Below, piece by piece: positions 63,056-64,000 of a DNA stretch of 64,000 nucleotides. Every line of letters starts with the position of its first letter. Position 1 is the stretch's first letter. The translations under genes were made by a program, and so were the position numbers. The stretch is from Serratia marcescens (GTDB taxonomy: Bacteria; Pseudomonadota; Gammaproteobacteria; Enterobacterales; Enterobacteriaceae). The notes beneath the pieces were generated by a model. That model saw only the letters and a list, made by a program, of their open reading frames with translations. It was not told the origin of the DNA and ran no database searches. The stretch spans positions 3,782,001 through 3,846,000 of the forward strand of contig NZ_VFMJ01000001.1 in the NCBI RefSeq assembly GCF_006715005.1, in the 5' to 3' direction.

Positions 63056-63142
63056 GCGAAGGTGGCGGAATTGGTAGACGCGCTAGCTTCAGGTGTTAGT
63101 GTTCTTACGGACGTGAGGGTTCAAGTCCCTCTCTTCGCACCA
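63056..63142 (+). tRNA. tRNA-Leu (CAG), second copy
   Basis: Same 87-nt sequence with one change, C to T in the variable arm stem, leaving a G-U pair in place of a G-C. 36 nt after the first copy. Confidence 0.97.
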
Positions 63143-63184
63143 AGCTGGCGACGTAATATAAATCAAAGCAACAACATCGACTGT

Positions 63185-63271
63185 GCGAAGGTGGCGGAAT
63201 TGGTAGACGCGCTAGCTTCAGGTGTTAGTGTCCTTACGGACGTGAGGGTTCAAGTCCCTCTCTTCGCACCA
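63185..63271 (+). tRNA. tRNA-Leu (CAG), third copy
   Basis: Identical to the first copy, 42 nt after the second. The three form one transcription unit like E. coli leuQPV. Confidence 0.97.
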
Positions 63272-63324
63272 ATTGATGATCTCTCCGGTAGTGTCCTCGA
63301 AAAAATCCCAACGCATTGATGAAC

Positions 63325-63345
63325 AACACGCCTAAGCGTGGTTTT
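63325..63345 (+). terminator. Terminator-like hairpin after the tRNA-Leu genes
   Basis: Stem CACGC/GCGTG with loop CTAA, followed by GTTTT. Short, but positioned where the tRNA operon should end. Confidence 0.5.
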
Positions 63346-63359
63346 GCCGTTTCCGGCGT

Positions 63360-63644
63360 TTACGTGAAGCTGAAGTTGAGGCTGATTGCCGCCAGGCCGC
63401 CCGCCAGCGCCATGCAGGAAGGCAGCAGCAGATAGTGGCGCAGCCGGCTGTTGAACAGCATCACCAGCGTCGCCAACATCGCTATCACAATCAGGGTGCG
63501 TAACTGCATCATATTCAGATCGATCAAGGCCAACAGCGGCATCAGCGCGCACGGCAGCAAAACGCCCCAGGCGCTGGCCAAGCGATCGCCGAGGCACCAG
63601 CTGACGCCCCACAGTCCACACGCGGCAATCATGGCAGTAAGCAT
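63360..63644 (-). CDS. DUF1435-type small membrane protein (YjjZ-like)
   Basis: The ATG at 63644 gives 94 residues with four hydrophobic segments (for example LASAWGVLLPCALMPLLALI and LIVIAMLATLVMLF). An AGGGGG precedes the start. E. coli yjjZ lies in the same neighbourhood beside fhuF. A Fur box lies 18 nt upstream, so iron-starvation induction is expected. Function unknown. Longer upstream frames run through the Fur box and are rejected. Confidence 0.75.
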   Translation of the reverse strand: MLTAMIAACGLWGVSWCLGDRLASAWGVLLPCALMPLLALIDLNMMQLRTLIVIAMLATLVMLFNSRLRHYLLLPSCMALAGGLAAISLNFSFT

Positions 63645-63661
63645 GACAACCCCCTTTAAGT

Positions 63662-63680
63662 GATAATGATAACCAATATC
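63662..63680. promoter_or_regulatory. Fur box upstream of the DUF1435 gene
   Basis: GATAATGATAACCAATATC matches the 19-bp Fur consensus GATAATGATAATCATTATC at 17 of 19 positions. Confidence 0.85.
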
Positions 63681-63903
63681 ATATAACACTTTTTTGGCCG
63701 CCGCATCATTTTCACTGCGGTGACCAAACCCAGATGACACCAGCATGAAAAAATGATAATTTGACATAAGAAAATTCCTAGTCCTGTTTGCATGATAATA
63801 ATCACAATCCTCAACCATGCAATTCAAGTGGATATTCGCGCCAAAGGAATGCTTCTCAACCTTAATTATTCGACAGAACGACTTTGCAAAGAGTGACCTC
63901 CGT

Positions 63904-64000
63904 ATGAACGCCCGTTCTTATCAGGAATTACTGAACAGCAAGCAGCGCCTGGCATTATTTCTTTTTCTGGTGATGAATGCCGCCTCTTCCGTATTTACGT
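63904..64000 (+). CDS. Start of a membrane-protein gene (cut by window edge)
   Basis: Open from ATG 63904 to the end, 32 codons: MNARSYQELLNSKQRLALFL then a continuing hydrophobic helix (FLVMNAASSVFT). This looks like the first membrane segment of an inner-membrane transporter such as an MFS protein. The ribosome binding site is weak (AAAGAG). A TGATAAT half-site (63793-63799) upstream could be part of a Fur site. Function cannot be assigned. Confidence 0.55.
   Translation, partial: MNARSYQELLNSKQRLALFLFLVMNAASSVFT

Noticed and set aside
62939-63319. 126-codon frame with a threefold repeated peptide AELVDALASGVSVLTDVRV
   Set aside because: It is the translation of three tandem tRNA-Leu genes, a known false ORF type; not a repeat protein.

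Overview
The window reads as chromosome from a GC-rich member of the Enterobacterales, most likely Serratia or a close relative. Three things support this: the proteins are near full-length matches to the Escherichia coli K-12 families, the order follows the E. coli 99-to-1 minute region almost gene for gene, and third codon positions are strongly G/C. The genus is inferred from how the proteins and repeats look, not from a database search. There is no phage, plasmid, insertion sequence or CRISPR array. The window cuts two genes: ileS at the left edge, and a membrane-protein gene at the right edge.

Positions 1-5400 carry ileS, ribF, rpsT and the sodium/proton antiporter pair nhaA-nhaR. Positions 5400-15370 carry dnaJ-dnaK behind a heat-shock promoter, satP, an MFS transporter, mog, talB, an alanine-type symporter (yaaJ) and yaaA. 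The thr operon follows, complete with promoter, thrL leader peptide and attenuator (15385-20285). Next come lasT, arcA behind a long leader with an FNR box, creA, rob, gpmB, yjjX, trpR with its operator, and slt.

Two accessory blocks interrupt the E. coli order. At 28431-30816 a yfiR-yfiN-yfiB cyclic-di-GMP module sits between slt and ettA. At 32657-39217 there is an AraC regulator with two oxidoreductases, a LysR regulator with an alcohol dehydrogenase, and a GT39-type membrane glycosyltransferase. After these come nadR (with a NadR box at its own start), radA, serB, ytjB, the HipA-like gene yjjJ, and the nucleoside salvage block deoD-deoB-deoA-deoC. The deo block lies downstream of a concentrative nucleoside transporter closely resembling the Vibrio cholerae CNT. 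Then come yjjV, yjjU, a CsbD-like gene, ytjA, osmY and prfC.

A third accessory block is a hipBA toxin-antitoxin pair (57013-58587) between prfC and rimI, the place held by yjjG in E. coli. Upstream of hipB are five copies of a 16-bp dyad at an exact 30-bp step, the most striking regulatory structure in the window. The right end has holD, rsmC, an aldo/keto reductase with a divergent LysR regulator, three tandem tRNA-Leu(CAG) genes, and an iron-regulated-looking region with a Fur box.

Other structure worth noting: three ERIC elements, all inside operons and all abutting the stop codon of the upstream gene; three exact 11-bp direct repeats where yjjJ should have a ribosome binding site; and conserved yjjY-like DNA next to arcA whose reading frame is broken.
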